Shown: positions 17,008 through 27,235, numbered from the stretch's first letter. The stretch is 64,000 nucleotides of DNA from JAOUJD01 sp963841815 (GCA_963841815.1 CAWJEE010000027.1:310001-374000), one strand, 5' to 3'. The notes: generated by a model not told the origin, from the sequence alone. A program made the numbers and translations.

Positions 17008-18624
17008 TCAGTCCACCGTGAGCTGCGCCGCCGCCAGGAGTTCCTTCGTGTAGGCGTCGCGCGGCGTGGCGAACAGCGCCTCCGCCTCGCCCTCTTCCAC
17101 CACATCGCCGTCCTTCATCACGATCACGCGATGCGACATCGCGCGCACGACGGCGAGGTCGTGGCTGATGAACAGATAGCTCATGCCGTAGCGCTTCTGC
17201 AGCGTCACAAGCAGCGCCAGGACCTGCTGCTGCACCGAGACGTCGAGGGCGGAGGTCGGTTCGTCGAGCACCAGCACCTCGGGCCGCAGCACCACTGCCC
17301 GCGCGATCGCGATGCGCTGGCGCTGGCCGCCGCTGAACTCGTGCGGATAGCGCTCGAGCACGCCGGCCAGGCCCTGGCGCTCCGACAGCCCCACTTCGTC
17401 GAGCATGTCGGCGACCATCTTCTGGCGCTCCGCCCGCGAGAGGTCGCGCCGGTGCAGCTCCAGCCCCTCGCCGACGATCTGGCCGACCGTCATGCGGGGA
17501 CTGAGGGACGCGAACGGGTCCTGGAACACCACCTGCATGCGCTGGCGCATCTTGCGCAGCGTCTCCCGGGACGCGTTGTCGATGCGCTCGTCGTCGACGC
17601 GGATCTCGCCGCCGGAGATCGGCTGCAGCGCCAGCAGCGCCATGCCGAGCGTGGTCTTGCCCGATCCCGACTCGCCGACGATCCCGAGCGTCTCGCCGCG
17701 CCGCAGCTTCAGCGTCGCCGCCTTGACCGCGTCGAAGCGCCGCTTCCTGAACCAGCCCTCCTTGATCGTGAAGCTGACCTGGATCGCCTGGCTGTCCACC
17801 AGCACCGGCGCGTCGCCGGCCACCGGCTCGATCGTCCGCTGCGGCCGGCTCGCCATCAGCTTGCGGGTGTACGGATGAGAAGGGTTCCGGAACACTTCGT
17901 CGGTGGGACCCGACTCGACCAGGCAGCCGCGCTCCATCACGCCCACGCGGTGGGTGAAGCGGCGCACGAGGTTGAGGTCGTGCGTGATGAAGAGCACGGC
18001 CATGCCCATCTCGGCCTGCAGCTCGTCGAGCAGCGCGAGGATCTGCGCCTGGATCGTCACGTCGAGCGCGGTCGTCGGCTCGTCGCAGATCAGCAGCCGC
18101 GGCCGGCACGCCAGCGCCATGGCGATCATCGCGCGCTGCCGCTGCCCGCCGCTGAGTTCGTGGGGATACGACTGGACGCGCCGCTCCGGCTCGGGAATCC
18201 CCGTGCGCGCGAGCAGCTCGACGGCGCGCGCCTGCGCGGCATTCGGCCGCATGCCCTGGTGCAGCTCCAGCACCTCGCCGATCTGGTTGCCGACCGTGTA
18301 GAGCGGATTCAGCGCCGTCATCGGCTCCTGGAAGATCATGCCGATCTCGGCGCCGCGGATGCCGCGCAGCCGCTGCTCCGGCAGCGCGAGCAGTTCCTCG
18401 CCGCCGAACCGGATCGCGCCCGCGGTCTGCGCGTCGCGCACCAGCTTCAGGATCGACAGGGCCGTGATGGACTTGCCCGAACCCGACTCGCCCACCAGCG
18501 CGAACTTCTCGCCCGGCGCGATCGTGAACGAGACGTCGTCGACCACGGTCGACGCGCCGAAGCGCACCGTCAGGTGCTCGACCGAAAGCAGCGGACCGGC
18601 CGCGCCGGCGGGGTTCGGCGTCAT
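17008..18624 (-). CDS. yejF: Peptide/microcin C ABC transporter, double ATP-binding subunit
   Basis: A 538-residue protein with two fused ABC ATPase domains, the size of YejF. The first has Walker A GESGSGKS, the signature LSGGQRQRAM and Walker B LLICDEPT; the second has GESGSGKT, FSGGQRQRIA and VLVLDEPT. Each is followed by the oligopeptide-type C-terminal extension. It powers import of oligopeptides (microcin C in E. coli). It is last in the leftward yejA-B-E-F operon, with a four-base overlap (18621-18624) with yejE. An in-frame open stretch upstream inside yejE is not coding; the ATG at 18624 begins MTPNPAGAAGPLLSVEHLTV. Confidence 0.94.
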   Translation of the reverse strand: MTPNPAGAAGPLLSVEHLTVRFGASTVVDDVSFTIAPGEKFALVGESGSGKSITALSILKLVRDAQTAGAIRFGGEELLALPEQRLRGIRGAEIGMIFQEPMTALNPLYTVGNQIGEVLELHQGMRPNAAQARAVELLARTGIPEPERRVQSYPHELSGGQRQRAMIAMALACRPRLLICDEPTTALDVTIQAQILALLDELQAEMGMAVLFITHDLNLVRRFTHRVGVMERGCLVESGPTDEVFRNPSHPYTRKLMASRPQRTIEPVAGDAPVLVDSQAIQVSFTIKEGWFRKRRFDAVKAATLKLRRGETLGIVGESGSGKTTLGMALLALQPISGGEIRVDDERIDNASRETLRKMRQRMQVVFQDPFASLSPRMTVGQIVGEGLELHRRDLSRAERQKMVADMLDEVGLSERQGLAGVLERYPHEFSGGQRQRIAIARAVVLRPEVLVLDEPTSALDVSVQQQVLALLVTLQKRYGMSYLFISHDLAVVRAMSHRVIVMKDGDVVEEGEAEALFATPRDAYTKELLAAAQLTVD

Positions 18625-19709
18625 GACTTGCGCGTGTCGAAGGCGTCGCGCAGCGCGTCGCCGATGAAGGTCAGCAGCAGCATCGTGACCACGAGCAGCA
18701 GGAAGGTCGGCACGATGATCCACCACGCGTCGAGATTGTCCTTGCCCTGCTTGAGCAGTTCGCCGATGGACGGAATGCTCGGCGGCACGCCCAGGCCCAG
18801 GAAGTCCAGCGACGTCAGGGCGAGGATGGCCGCGCTCATCCGGAACGGCAGGAAGGTGATCACGGGCGTCATCGAGTTCGGCAGCACGTGCCGCAGGATG
18901 ATCTGGCGGTTCGACAGGCCGAGCGCCCGCGCCGCCTTCACGAACTCGAGGTTCCGGTTGCGCAGGAACTCCGCGCGCACGTAGTCCGACAGCCCCATCC
19001 AGCCCCACAGTGATAGCAGCACCAGCAGCAGCAGCAGCGACGGCTCGAAGATGCTGGCGAAGATGATCAGCAGGTACAGCTCCGGGACCGCGCCCCACAC
19101 CTCGACGAAGCGCTGCAGGAAGAGATCGACCCGTCCGCCGAAGTAGCCCTGCAGCGCGCCGGCCAGGATGCCGATCAGCGTGCCGGCGACCGTGAGCGCG
19201 AGCGCGAACCAGATGCTGACGCGGAAGCCGTAGAGCAGCCGCGCGACCATGTCGCGGCCATGCTGGTCCGTGCCGATCCAGTTGCTTGCCGTCGGCGGCG
19301 ACGGCGAGACTTCGGGCGAGAAGTAGTCGGTCGAGGTGGCGGAGTGCGCGTTGACCGTGAACAGCGCCCAGTTGCCGGGCCGCGCCAGCACCTCGGCGAC
19401 GAAGGGATCCTTCCAGTCGGTCCCGGTGTCGAAGTCGCCGCCGATGGCGCGCTCGCTCGGGTTGGCGAACATCGGCGCGTGCCACTGGCCGCCGATGCGG
19501 GCGACGAACGGCCGGTCGTTGCTCACGATCTCGGCGAAGGTCGCGGTGACCAGCATCGCCAGGAAGATCCACAGCGATACATGCCCGATGCGGTTGCGCC
19601 GGAAGCGTGCCCACGCGCGCTGGTTGGGCGACATCGGCTTCGCCGCGGCCACCGCGCGCGCATCGGCGTCCGTCTGCGGCGCGCCAGCGGGAGTGACGAT
19701 GGAACTCAT
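18621..19709 (-). CDS. yejE: Peptide ABC transporter permease
   Basis: A 362-residue inner-membrane permease with an OppC-type N-terminal extension (MSPNQRAWARFRRNRIGHVS) and the large periplasmic loop after the first membrane segment seen in YejE. The EAA-like loop that contacts the ATPase is present as VKAARALGLSNRQIILRHVL. About six membrane segments are visible. It pairs with YejB to form the channel. It starts 17 bases after yejB and overlaps yejF. Confidence 0.93.
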   Translation of the reverse strand: MSSIVTPAGAPQTDADARAVAAAKPMSPNQRAWARFRRNRIGHVSLWIFLAMLVTATFAEIVSNDRPFVARIGGQWHAPMFANPSERAIGGDFDTGTDWKDPFVAEVLARPGNWALFTVNAHSATSTDYFSPEVSPSPPTASNWIGTDQHGRDMVARLLYGFRVSIWFALALTVAGTLIGILAGALQGYFGGRVDLFLQRFVEVWGAVPELYLLIIFASIFEPSLLLLLVLLSLWGWMGLSDYVRAEFLRNRNLEFVKAARALGLSNRQIILRHVLPNSMTPVITFLPFRMSAAILALTSLDFLGLGVPPSIPSIGELLKQGKDNLDAWWIIVPTFLLLVVTMLLLTFIGDALRDAFDTRKS

Positions 19710-19725
19710 CGGGCGATCCCGTACT

Positions 19726-20754
19726 TCATCGGCCCACGCTCGCGAACTGCACGCGCGGGTCCACCACCACGTACAGCAGGTCCGCGACCAGCTTGACCAC
19801 CAGCGCGATCAGCGTGAAGAGGTACAGCGACCCCAGCACGACCGGGTAGTCGCGCCGGACCACGGACTCGAACGCGAGCAGGCCGAGGCCGTCGAGCGAG
19901 AACAGCGTCTCGATCAGCACCGATCCCGCGAAGAACGCACCGATGAACGCGGCCGGAAAGCCGGTGATCAGCGGGATCAGCGCGTTGCGGAAGATGTGCT
20001 TGTAGAGCACCCGCCCATCGGACAGTCCCTTGGCGCGCGCCACCAGCACGTACTGCTTGCGCATCTCCTCGACGAAGGTGTTCTTCGTCAGCATGGTCAG
20101 GACCGCGAAGCTGCCGATCACCAGGCAGGTCAGCGGCAGCGTCAGGTGCCAGAAGTAGTCGAGGATGCGCGCGCCCCACGACAGCTCCTCCCAGTTGTCG
20201 GACGTCAGCCCGCGCAGCGGGAACCAATCGAAGAAGGTGCCGCCGGCGAACAGCACGATCAGCAGCACGCCGAGCACGAAGCCGGGGATCGCGTAGCCCA
20301 GCAGCACGAACAGCGTGGTCACCGCGTCGAAGCGCGTGCCTTCGCGCACCGCCTTGGCCACGCCGAGCGGGATCGACACGAGGTAGCTGAACAGGAAGGT
20401 CCACATCCCGAGCGAGATCGAGACCGGGAGCTTCTCCTTGATCAGCTGCCAGACGTCCTTGTTCTGCATGAAGCTGCGGCCGAGGTCGAACCGCGCGAAC
20501 GAGCCGAGCATCTCGAAGTAGCGCACGTGCGCCGGCTTGTCGAAGCCGTAGAGCTTCTTCAGTTCCTCGACGCGCTGCTTGTCGAGGTCGCGGCCGGCCT
20601 TGTAACGGCCCTCGACCGCGCCGGCCCGCGCCTCGGCCATCACCTGCTCGACCGGTCCGCCGGGAACGAACTGCATGACGACGAACGTGATGGTCAGCGC
20701 CCCGATCAGCGTCGGGATCATCAGCAGCACGCGCCGCAGGACATAGGCGAGCAT
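19726..20754 (-). CDS. yejB: Peptide ABC transporter permease
   Basis: A 342-residue permease beginning MLAYVLRRVLLMIPTLIGAL, the typical OppB-type start. A YejB-type insertion (residues about 40-75, AEARAGAVEGRYKAGRDLDK) separates the first segment from YGFDKPAHVRYFEML. The EAA loop reads VARAKGLSDGRVLYKHIFRN. The ATG overlaps the yejA stop by one base (TGATG). It forms the membrane pore with YejE. Confidence 0.93.
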   Translation of the reverse strand: MLAYVLRRVLLMIPTLIGALTITFVVMQFVPGGPVEQVMAEARAGAVEGRYKAGRDLDKQRVEELKKLYGFDKPAHVRYFEMLGSFARFDLGRSFMQNKDVWQLIKEKLPVSISLGMWTFLFSYLVSIPLGVAKAVREGTRFDAVTTLFVLLGYAIPGFVLGVLLIVLFAGGTFFDWFPLRGLTSDNWEELSWGARILDYFWHLTLPLTCLVIGSFAVLTMLTKNTFVEEMRKQYVLVARAKGLSDGRVLYKHIFRNALIPLITGFPAAFIGAFFAGSVLIETLFSLDGLGLLAFESVVRRDYPVVLGSLYLFTLIALVVKLVADLLYVVVDPRVQFASVGR

Positions 20755-22686
20755 CAGCGCTTCCTCTCGAGCGACTTGTCCCACCAGCACCACAGCGGCC
20801 ACGGCCCGAACTCGGCGATGCCGGTGAAGTAGGTGTCGGCGTTGAAGAACTGCGCCTGCACCGCGGGGATGCCGAAGCGGTTCCAGAACGAGACATTCTC
20901 GACGTTGTTGTAGAGCACCGGGACCTGGAAGAAGCTCCAGGTCACGATGCGGTCGAGCGCGCGCGCGGCGTCGCGCAGCTGCTCCATCGTGTCCGCCCGG
21001 CCGATGGCGGCGATCATGCGCGTCGACCGCCGCGTCGCGGACGCCGCGGAAGTTGCTGTTGCCTTCTTCGTCGGCCGACTTCGAGCCCAGGATGGCCTCG
21101 AGCGTGCCGGAGTCCGGCGACGTGAAGTCGCCGCCGGCGATCGTGATCATGTCGTAGTCGAACGTCTGCAGCCGCGAGCGGTACAGCGCGAAGTCGACGA
21201 CGCGGTGCTTCATCGTGATCCCGAGTTTCCGCAGCAGGCTCTGCGTAGGTCAGATCCTGGATTTCGCGCGGCGACATGTACTCGAACTCGAAGAGTTCCC
21301 CCTTGCCGTTGCGCAGCAGGCCCTCCTCGTCGAGTTTCCAGCCGGCTTCCTCGAGCAGCGCGCGCGCCTTCAGCAGGTTGCGGCGCAGACCGTTGGGCGC
21401 GTCCTTCGTGCGCGGAGCCCGGTAGGCCGGTCCGAAGACGCGCGTCCGGAAGAGACTTGCGGAAGGGTTCGAGCAGCTTCAGTTCGCCCGGCCCCGGCGC
21501 GCCCTGGGCCGCGAAATCGCTGTTGTTGAAGAGGCTGTCGGCGCGATGGTAGGTGCCAGTCTTGTAGACCGTCTCGAAGTCGTAGGCGTAGATGAGCGCC
21601 TCCCGAACCCGGATGTCCTGGAAGAGGGGTCGCCGCATGTTCATCATGTCCGCCTGCATCATCTGCCCGAACCCGGTCACGAAACCGCGCTTGACGATGC
21701 GGCCGTCGTCCCACTTGGCTCCCTGGTGCAGCCGCAGCCACGAGCGCGCGCCGTATTCCTTGAAGAGATCGAACTCGCCGGCCTTGAAGGCCTCGCGCGC
21801 GACGGCGTTCTCGGAGTAGTTGCGGTAGACGATGCGGTCGAAGTTGAAGTGGCCGCGGCGCACGCCGAGGCCCGGGATGGCGTCGGCCCAGTAGTTCGGG
21901 TTGCGGACGAACTCGATGCGGCGGGGCATGTCGACGTTGCCGATCACGTACGGCCCGGTCGTGATCGGGTGCTCTGAGACGATTTCGGAGAACTTCTTCC
22001 CCTCGCCCCACTTGCGGCTGAAGATCGGCAGTGTCCCGGCGACGAACAACTGGTCGCGAGTGCGCTGCCGCAGGTGGAAGCGCACCATCCTCGCGTCGAC
22101 GACCTCCGCCCGCTCGATGCCCGCGAGGATGCGTCTGGTAGGGCGGCGACGCCTCCTTCGAGTTCAGTGTGTCGAAGCTGTGCTTCACGTCCGCCGGCGT
22201 GACCGGGTCGCCGTTCGAGAAGCGCGCCTCGCGCCGGATGCGGAACGCGACCGACGAGAAGTCGGGCGCGACGAACATCGCCTCGGCCAGCAGCGCGTAC
22301 ATCGTCGACGGCTCGTCGGCCGACAGGTGCGCCAGGCCCTCGATCATCCAGATCGCCACGCCCGCCGGCGCGTTGCCGCGCGTCGTGAACGGGTTGAACT
22401 TGTCGAAGCTGGTGCGGCGGTCCGGGTTGCGCAGCCGCAGCGTGCTGCCGCGCGGCGCGTCCGGGTTGACGTACTCGAAGTGCGTGAAGCCCTCTGGATA
22501 CTTGGGCTCGCCGAACGCGGCGAACGCGTGCACCCAGCGACCCGTGGCGGCCGTGCCGCCGGAGACGGGCTCGGGGCCGGTCGCGGCCAGCGCCGAGTTC
22601 AGGACACCGGCGAACGGCGATCCCGACATGGCGATGGCGAGTCGGCGGCGCAGCGGATCGACCGCGTCCAGCGGGGCTGCGCTCAC
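20754..22686 (-). CDS. yejA: Peptide ABC transporter substrate-binding protein (four frame disruptions)
   Basis: About 642 residues after repair, the normal length of YejA. The N-terminus has an export signal (RRRLAIAMSGSPFAGVLNSA). Recognisable family-5 solute-binding blocks are FGEPKYPEGFTHFEYVNPDA, GNAPAGVAIWMIEGLAHLSA, SEHPITTGPYVIGNVDMPRR, FRDIRVREAL-like FQDIRVREALIYAYDFE, FDYDMITIAGGDFTSPDSGT and a C-terminus PLWCWWDKSLERKR. The reading frame shifts near 22131, 21440, 21239 and 21018; each is repaired by dropping one G or C. A GTG at 22686 is used as start with little ribosome-site support. The protein captures peptides in the periplasm for YejBEF. Confidence 0.88.
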
Positions 22687-22806
22687 GTCCGACGCCAGGG
22701 CCGAGGGCCGTTCATGTTCATTCGCGGGAAGATCGACGACGGCGGAGTCTTGTGGAAACCGGGCCCGCGGTCAAATCGGACTCGATACCTGCGAAACCAC
22801 CGCGCG

Positions 22807-23358
22807 CTACTGGTTCTTCCGCTGCTGCCACTGCACGTCCGTGCCCCCGGCGTGCCGGTTCAGCACGCGCGCCAGCACGAACATCAGGTCGGACAGGCGG
22901 TTCAGGTACTGCCGCGGGCCGTCGTTGACCTTGTCCTGCTTGCCGAGCGCGACCAGCGCGCGCTCGGCGCGGCGGCAGGCGGTGCGGCAGACGTGCGCGA
23001 GCGCCGCCGCGCGCGAGCCGCCCGGCAGGATGAACTCGGCGAGCCGCGGCAGGTCGGCGTTGTAGTGCGCGAGCCGCGCGTCGAGGCGCGCCACCTGCTT
23101 CTCCGCGATCATGGTGTAGCCCGGGATGGCCAGCTCGCCACCGAGGTCGAAGAGATCGTGCTGGATGTCGGACAGATCCGTGCGCACTTCGGCGGGCAGG
23201 TCTTCGGTGGCGAGCAGGCCGACGAAGGAATTCAGCTCGTCGACGTCGCCCAGCGCGCAGATGCGCAGGTGATCCTTGTCGACGCGCGTGCCGTCGCCGA
23301 GGCCGGTCGTGCCCGCGTCTCCAGTGCGCGTGGCGATTTGCGAGAGTCTGTTGCCCAT
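22807..23358 (-). CDS. Cob(I)alamin adenosyltransferase, PduO type
   Basis: A 183-residue enzyme. The N-terminal ATP-binding motif RTGDAGTTGLGDGTRV and the later LAEFILPGGS, HVCRTACRRAERALV and YLNRLSDLMFVLARVLN blocks define the PduO family, which transfers the adenosyl group of ATP to cob(I)alamin to make coenzyme B12. It is divergent from the FAD oxidase with a 48-base gap. No cobalamin-dependent enzyme or riboswitch is visible in the window. Confidence 0.94.
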   Translation of the reverse strand: MGNRLSQIATRTGDAGTTGLGDGTRVDKDHLRICALGDVDELNSFVGLLATEDLPAEVRTDLSDIQHDLFDLGGELAIPGYTMIAEKQVARLDARLAHYNADLPRLAEFILPGGSRAAALAHVCRTACRRAERALVALGKQDKVNDGPRQYLNRLSDLMFVLARVLNRHAGGTDVQWQQRKNQ

Positions 23359-23406
23359 AGAATGCCCTTCCGGGATTGCTCTGTACGTGCTCGACGGAGA
23401 CCGATT

Positions 23407-24817
23407 ATGAACGCGCCCCTTCCGACGCAGGCCGTGCGCAAGCCGCTGCCGCCGATCGTGGTCGAGAAGCTGAAGGCCCTGTTCGGCGAGCGGTTTTCGA
23501 CGGCCGACGCGGTCCGCGACCACCACGGGCGCGACGAATCGCCCTACCCGCCGCTGCTTCCGGACGCTGTCGTCTTCGCGCGCACGACCGAGGAAGTGGC
23601 CGATTTAGTGCGGGTCGCCGTCGACCATCGCGTGCCGGTGATCCCGTACGGCGTCGGCACGTCGCTCGAAGGCCATCTGCTCGCGCTCGAGGGCGGCATC
23701 TCGGTCGACCTGTCGCAGATGAACGCCGTGCTCGCGATGAACCCGGAGGACCTGACCGCCACGGTGCAGGCCGGCGTGACACGCAAGCAGCTGAACAACG
23801 AGATCAGGGACAGCGGCCTGTTCTTTCCGATCGACCCGGGCGCCGACGCGACGATCGGCGGCATGGCCGCCACGCGCGCGTCGGGCACCAACGCCGTGCG
23901 CTACGGCACGATGCGCGAGAACGTGCTCGGCCTGACCTTTGTGACCGGCGAAGGCTGCATCGTCCGCAGCGCGCGCCGCGCGAGGAAGTCGAGCGCGGGC
24001 TACGACCTGACGCGGCTGCTCGTCGGCAGCGAGGGCACGCTCGGCATCATCACGGAAATCACGCTGAAGCTGTACCCGCAGCCCGAGGCGATCTCGGCCG
24101 CCACCTGCAGCTTTCCGACTGTGGAAGCCGCGGTGAGGACGACGATCGAGACGATCCAGATGGGCGTTCCGATCGCGCGCTGCGAACTGCTGGACGCGCT
24201 GACGGTGAAGGCGGTCGAACGCGCGCAACAAGCTCGGGCTACCGGAACTGCCGATGCTCCTGTTCGAGTTCCACGGCTCGCCGACCGGCGTGGCGGAGCA
24301 GGTGGCGGCCGTGCAGGCGATCGCGCGCGGGCACGGCGCCGCGGCGTTCCAGTGGGCCAATCAGCCGGAGGAGCGGTCACGCCTCTGGGAAGCGCGCCAC
24401 AACGCGTACTTCGCTTGCCTGCAGCTGAAGCCCGGATCGCGCAGCTTCACCACCGACGTCTGCGTGCCGATCTCGCGCCTGGCCGAGTGCATCACCGAGA
24501 CCATCCGCGACACGTCGACGTCACCCCTGCCCGCGCCGATCCTCGGCCACGTCGGCGACGGCAACTTCCACTGCGCGATCCTCGCCGACCCGGGCCGGCC
24601 CGAGGAAATCGAGGAAGCCGAGCGGCTGAATCGGCGGATCGTCGCGCGCGCGCTTGCGATGGACGGCACGTGCACCGGCGAGCACGGCGTTGGCATGCAC
24701 AAGATGGACTTCCTGCGCGACGAGCATGGCGACGACGCGCTCGAACTGATGGCGCGCATCAAGCGCAGCTTCGATCCGCAGAACATCCTGAACCCCGGCA
24801 AGGTCGTCCGGGTCTAG
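23407..24817 (+). CDS. FAD-binding oxidase, D-lactate dehydrogenase (cytochrome) / GlcD family (frame disruption)
   Basis: About 469 residues after repair. The FAD-binding PCMH domain has VPVIPYGVGTSLEGHLLAL and IDPGADATIGGMAATRASGT; a conserved RRARKSSAGYDLTRLLVGSE block follows, and the C-terminal domain has the flavin-linked HVGDGNFH and TGEHGVGMHKM motifs ending FDPQNILNPGKVV. One extra G or C near 24226 breaks the frame; repair gives NKLGLPELPMLLFEF. The overall pattern is closest to membrane-associated D-lactate dehydrogenase (cytochrome) of the VAO flavoprotein family, which feeds electrons to the respiratory chain. Substrate choice among 2-hydroxy acids is not certain. Confidence 0.87.
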
Positions 24818-24833
24818 GAACCGGAGCCAGACC

Positions 24834-25721
24834 GTGCAGCGCCTCCCGCCACTGCACTGCCTGCAGGCGCTCGAAGCGGTCGCGCGCCTCGGCAGCGTCG
24901 TGGCCGCCGCCGACGAGCTATGCGTCACCGCGAGCGCGATCAGCCACCGGCTGCGCCAGTTCGAGGTGTGGCTGGGACAGCCGCTGATCGCGCGACCGCA
25001 GCCGCTGACGCTCACCCCGCACGCCGTCCAGTACGCGGCCGCGGCGCGCGCTGCGCTCGCCGGCCTGGCCGCGCTGCCGCCGCCGCGTTCGGAGGCGCGC
25101 CAGCGCCTGATGGTCGCGGTGCCGCCGACCTTCGCACGCAACATCCTGGTGCCGAGGATTGCGGCGTTCACCGAGCAGCACCCGGACATCGAACTCGAGC
25201 TGCACCTGACGATCCCGCTGCTCGACGTGAAGGCCGGCGAGGCAGATGTCGAAGTCCGCTTCGGCGGCGGCCAGTACGCCGATTCGGATGGCCCGGAGCT
25301 GCTGCTCGCCGAGCCGGTGTTTCCGATCGCGGCGCCGGCCTACGTGCAGCGCGCCGGCCCGTTCGCGTCGCCCGCCGCGCTGGCGCGCGCCCACCTGCTG
25401 CGCAGTCCGCTCGAGCCGTGGCGGCCGTGGTTCCAGACGGCCGGGCTCGACTGGCCCGAGCCCGCGCACGGCATCCAGTTCAACGACCTCGGCCTGCTGA
25501 TGGAAGCCGCCGTCGCGGGCCAGGGCATCGCTCTGGGGCGACGGACCATCGTGCAGCACTGGCTCGCCACCGGACTGCTCGTGCCGGTGCTCGATCTCGC
25601 CGCCGAGTCCCCGCACGCCTACTGGCTGCTGTACCACGCGGCCGACCTCGCCCGCCGCGAGGTGCGCACGTTCGTCGAATGGCTGCGCCTCGCCGTCAAG
25701 TCGCCGGCCGCGTCGCGCTGA
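24834..25721 (+). CDS. LysR-family regulator, GcvA-like
   Basis: A 295-residue regulator from a GTG start. The opening MQRLPPLHCLQALEAVARLG and VAAADELCVTASAISHRLRQ are the winged helix-turn-helix of the GcvA/AmpR branch. The effector domain includes PTFARNILVPRIAAFTEQHP. It lies 16 bases after the FAD oxidase on the same strand, unusual for LysR genes, which are more often divergent, so it may be cotranscribed with the oxidase and regulate it or the following aldolase-like gene. Confidence 0.87.
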   Translation: MQRLPPLHCLQALEAVARLGSVVAAADELCVTASAISHRLRQFEVWLGQPLIARPQPLTLTPHAVQYAAAARAALAGLAALPPPRSEARQRLMVAVPPTFARNILVPRIAAFTEQHPDIELELHLTIPLLDVKAGEADVEVRFGGGQYADSDGPELLLAEPVFPIAAPAYVQRAGPFASPAALARAHLLRSPLEPWRPWFQTAGLDWPEPAHGIQFNDLGLLMEAAVAGQGIALGRRTIVQHWLATGLLVPVLDLAAESPHAYWLLYHAADLARREVRTFVEWLRLAVKSPAASR

Positions 25722-25818
25722 ACCTGCTTCAGCGGCGCGCTGAGGCGAATTCAGCTCGCGATTTCGCCGACTGACCAGAATCGGTCTCCTCAGCCGGGTG
25801 GCTATCGAGGAGACGACG

Positions 25819-26583
25819 ATGAACGATGCAGCGGCGAGTATCCGGTCGACCGTTACCGAGTCCGAGCGGGAGCAGCGCGTGGCCCTGGCGGCCTGCTACC
25901 GGCTCGTGGCGCTGTACGGGTGGGACGACCTCATCTTCACGCACATCTCGGCGCGCGTGCCCGGGCCCGGGCACCACTTCCTGATCAACCCGTACGGCTG
26001 GCTGTTCAGCGAGGTCACGGCCTCCAGCCTGGTGAAGGTCGACCTCGAGGGACGCAAGGTCGATGCGAGCCCGCATGAGATCAACCCGGCGGGGTTCACG
26101 ATCCACAGCGCGATCCACGCGGCGCGCGAGGACGCGCACTGCGTGCTGCACGTGCATTCGGTCAACGGGGTCGCCGTGTCGGCGCAGCGCGACGGCCTGC
26201 TGCCGCTGTCGCAGCACGCGATGTTCGCGCTGGCCTCCCTCGCCTATCACGACTACGAAGGCGTCGCGCTCAACGAGGACGAGAAACCGCGCCTGGTTCG
26301 CGACCTCGGGGACAAGCGCTCGCTCGTCCTGCGCAACCACGGCCTGCTGACCGTCGGCCGTACCGTCGCCGAAGCCTTCGTCGCGATGTACTTCCTCGAG
26401 GCCGCCTGCATGATGCAGGTGCGCGCGCAGGCGGGAGGCGGCGCGTTGAACCGGATCGGCCCGGTGATCGTCGACGGCGCGGAGGAGCAATGGCAGCGCG
26501 TGACCCACGGCGCCGGCGGTGGCCTCGCGTGGCCCGCGCTGCTGCGAAAGCTCGACCGCGTCGATCCTTCCTACCGGTCGTGA
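25819..26583 (+). CDS. Class II aldolase/adducin-family protein
   Basis: A 254-residue protein. The zinc-site histidines are visible in CVLHVHSVNG (HxH) and in LRNHGLLTVG. The N-terminal segment LYGWDDLIFTHISARVPGPG is typical of the family, which includes fuculose-phosphate aldolases, ribulose-phosphate epimerases and many proteins of unknown substrate. GAGGAG precedes the ATG at 25819, so an in-frame upstream GTG is not needed. The usual glutamate catalytic position is not obvious, so function should not be assumed. It lies alone between the LysR gene and a convergent cytochrome. Confidence 0.85.
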   Translation: MNDAAASIRSTVTESEREQRVALAACYRLVALYGWDDLIFTHISARVPGPGHHFLINPYGWLFSEVTASSLVKVDLEGRKVDASPHEINPAGFTIHSAIHAAREDAHCVLHVHSVNGVAVSAQRDGLLPLSQHAMFALASLAYHDYEGVALNEDEKPRLVRDLGDKRSLVLRNHGLLTVGRTVAEAFVAMYFLEAACMMQVRAQAGGGALNRIGPVIVDGAEEQWQRVTHGAGGGLAWPALLRKLDRVDPSYRS

Positions 26584-26599
26584 CGCGGCAATGCCGGCC

Positions 26600-26947
26600 T
26601 CAGCTCGCACGCGCCTTCGCGATGTAGGCGGCGAGGTCGTCGAGATCCTTCGTCGTCAGCACGCCGCGGTACTGCGCCTTGGCGTTGGCGGCGCCCTGCA
26701 CCGAGCCCTCGATCGACTTCTGCAGGACGGCCCGCACGAGGCGCGGGTCCTTGGGGTCGCCGCCCCGGTTCTCGATCATCCCGCGCAGGGCGTCGCCGCT
26801 GGCGTGGCAGGCGATGCAGTTGCCGACGGGTTTTCCTGTGACGCCGCGGGTGTCCGCGAAGAGCTTGCGCCCGCGCTCGGCGTCCTGGGCCGCCGCCGCG
26901 GCGGCAAGGCCGCCGATCAGGCAGGCGGCGAGCAGTCGTTTTCTCAT
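26600..26947 (-). CDS. Small periplasmic c-type cytochrome (SoxX-like)
   Basis: A 115-residue exported protein. MRKRLLAACLIGGLAAAAAA is a signal peptide; GKPVGNCIACHASGDALRGM holds one CxxCH haem site, and a distal Met may come from GMIENRGG. The TKDLDDLAAYIAKAR tail is the usual cytochrome c terminal helix. The NCIACH context resembles SoxX, but no other sox gene is present, so it probably serves as an electron carrier for a neighbouring oxidase. Confidence 0.82.
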   Translation of the reverse strand: MRKRLLAACLIGGLAAAAAAQDAERGRKLFADTRGVTGKPVGNCIACHASGDALRGMIENRGGDPKDPRLVRAVLQKSIEGSVQGAANAKAQYRGVLTTKDLDDLAAYIAKARAS

Positions 26948-27027
26948 CGGTTGTTCGGCCGAGCCATCCAGTGGCGAGACGCGCGCAGGATATCCCACGC
27001 TCGGCGTTCCCTCGTGCAGGAGGACAG

Positions 27028-27144
27028 ATGAAGATCAACCAGGCAGGAAGAGTCGGAGCGATGACGACCGCGCTGGTGCTCGGCGGATGCGGCAATGGCG
27101 CGCAGGACACCAACGTCGCGGCGATCGCCCTCGCCGGGAAGTGA
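27028..27144 (+). CDS. Possible 38-residue lipoprotein
   Basis: A strong ribosome site (AGGAGG) lies six bases before an ATG that opens MKINQAGRVGAMTTALVLGG, followed by a Cys in a lipobox-like LGGC at residues 18-21 and then a short tail to a stop. The product would be a very small lipoprotein, or the stump of a longer one. It lies in the divergent gap between the cytochrome and glcD. No homologue was recognised. Confidence 0.35.
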   Translation: MKINQAGRVGAMTTALVLGGCGNGAQDTNVAAIALAGK

Positions 27145-27235
27145 GAAGGGACTTGCGATTCGTGCCTGCTGGTAAAGACTGTCCAACCCGTCGTGACCCT
27201 GTGTCGCAGGGGCGACTTGTGTAATCTCCTCCGCG

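Noticed and set aside
23359..23406. Cobalamin riboswitch at the adenosyltransferase gene
   Set aside because: The divergent gap is only 48 bases, far too short for a cobalamin riboswitch.
26600..26947. Part of a Sox thiosulfate-oxidation operon
   Set aside because: The haem context is SoxX-like but no soxA, soxY, soxZ or soxB lies in the window.
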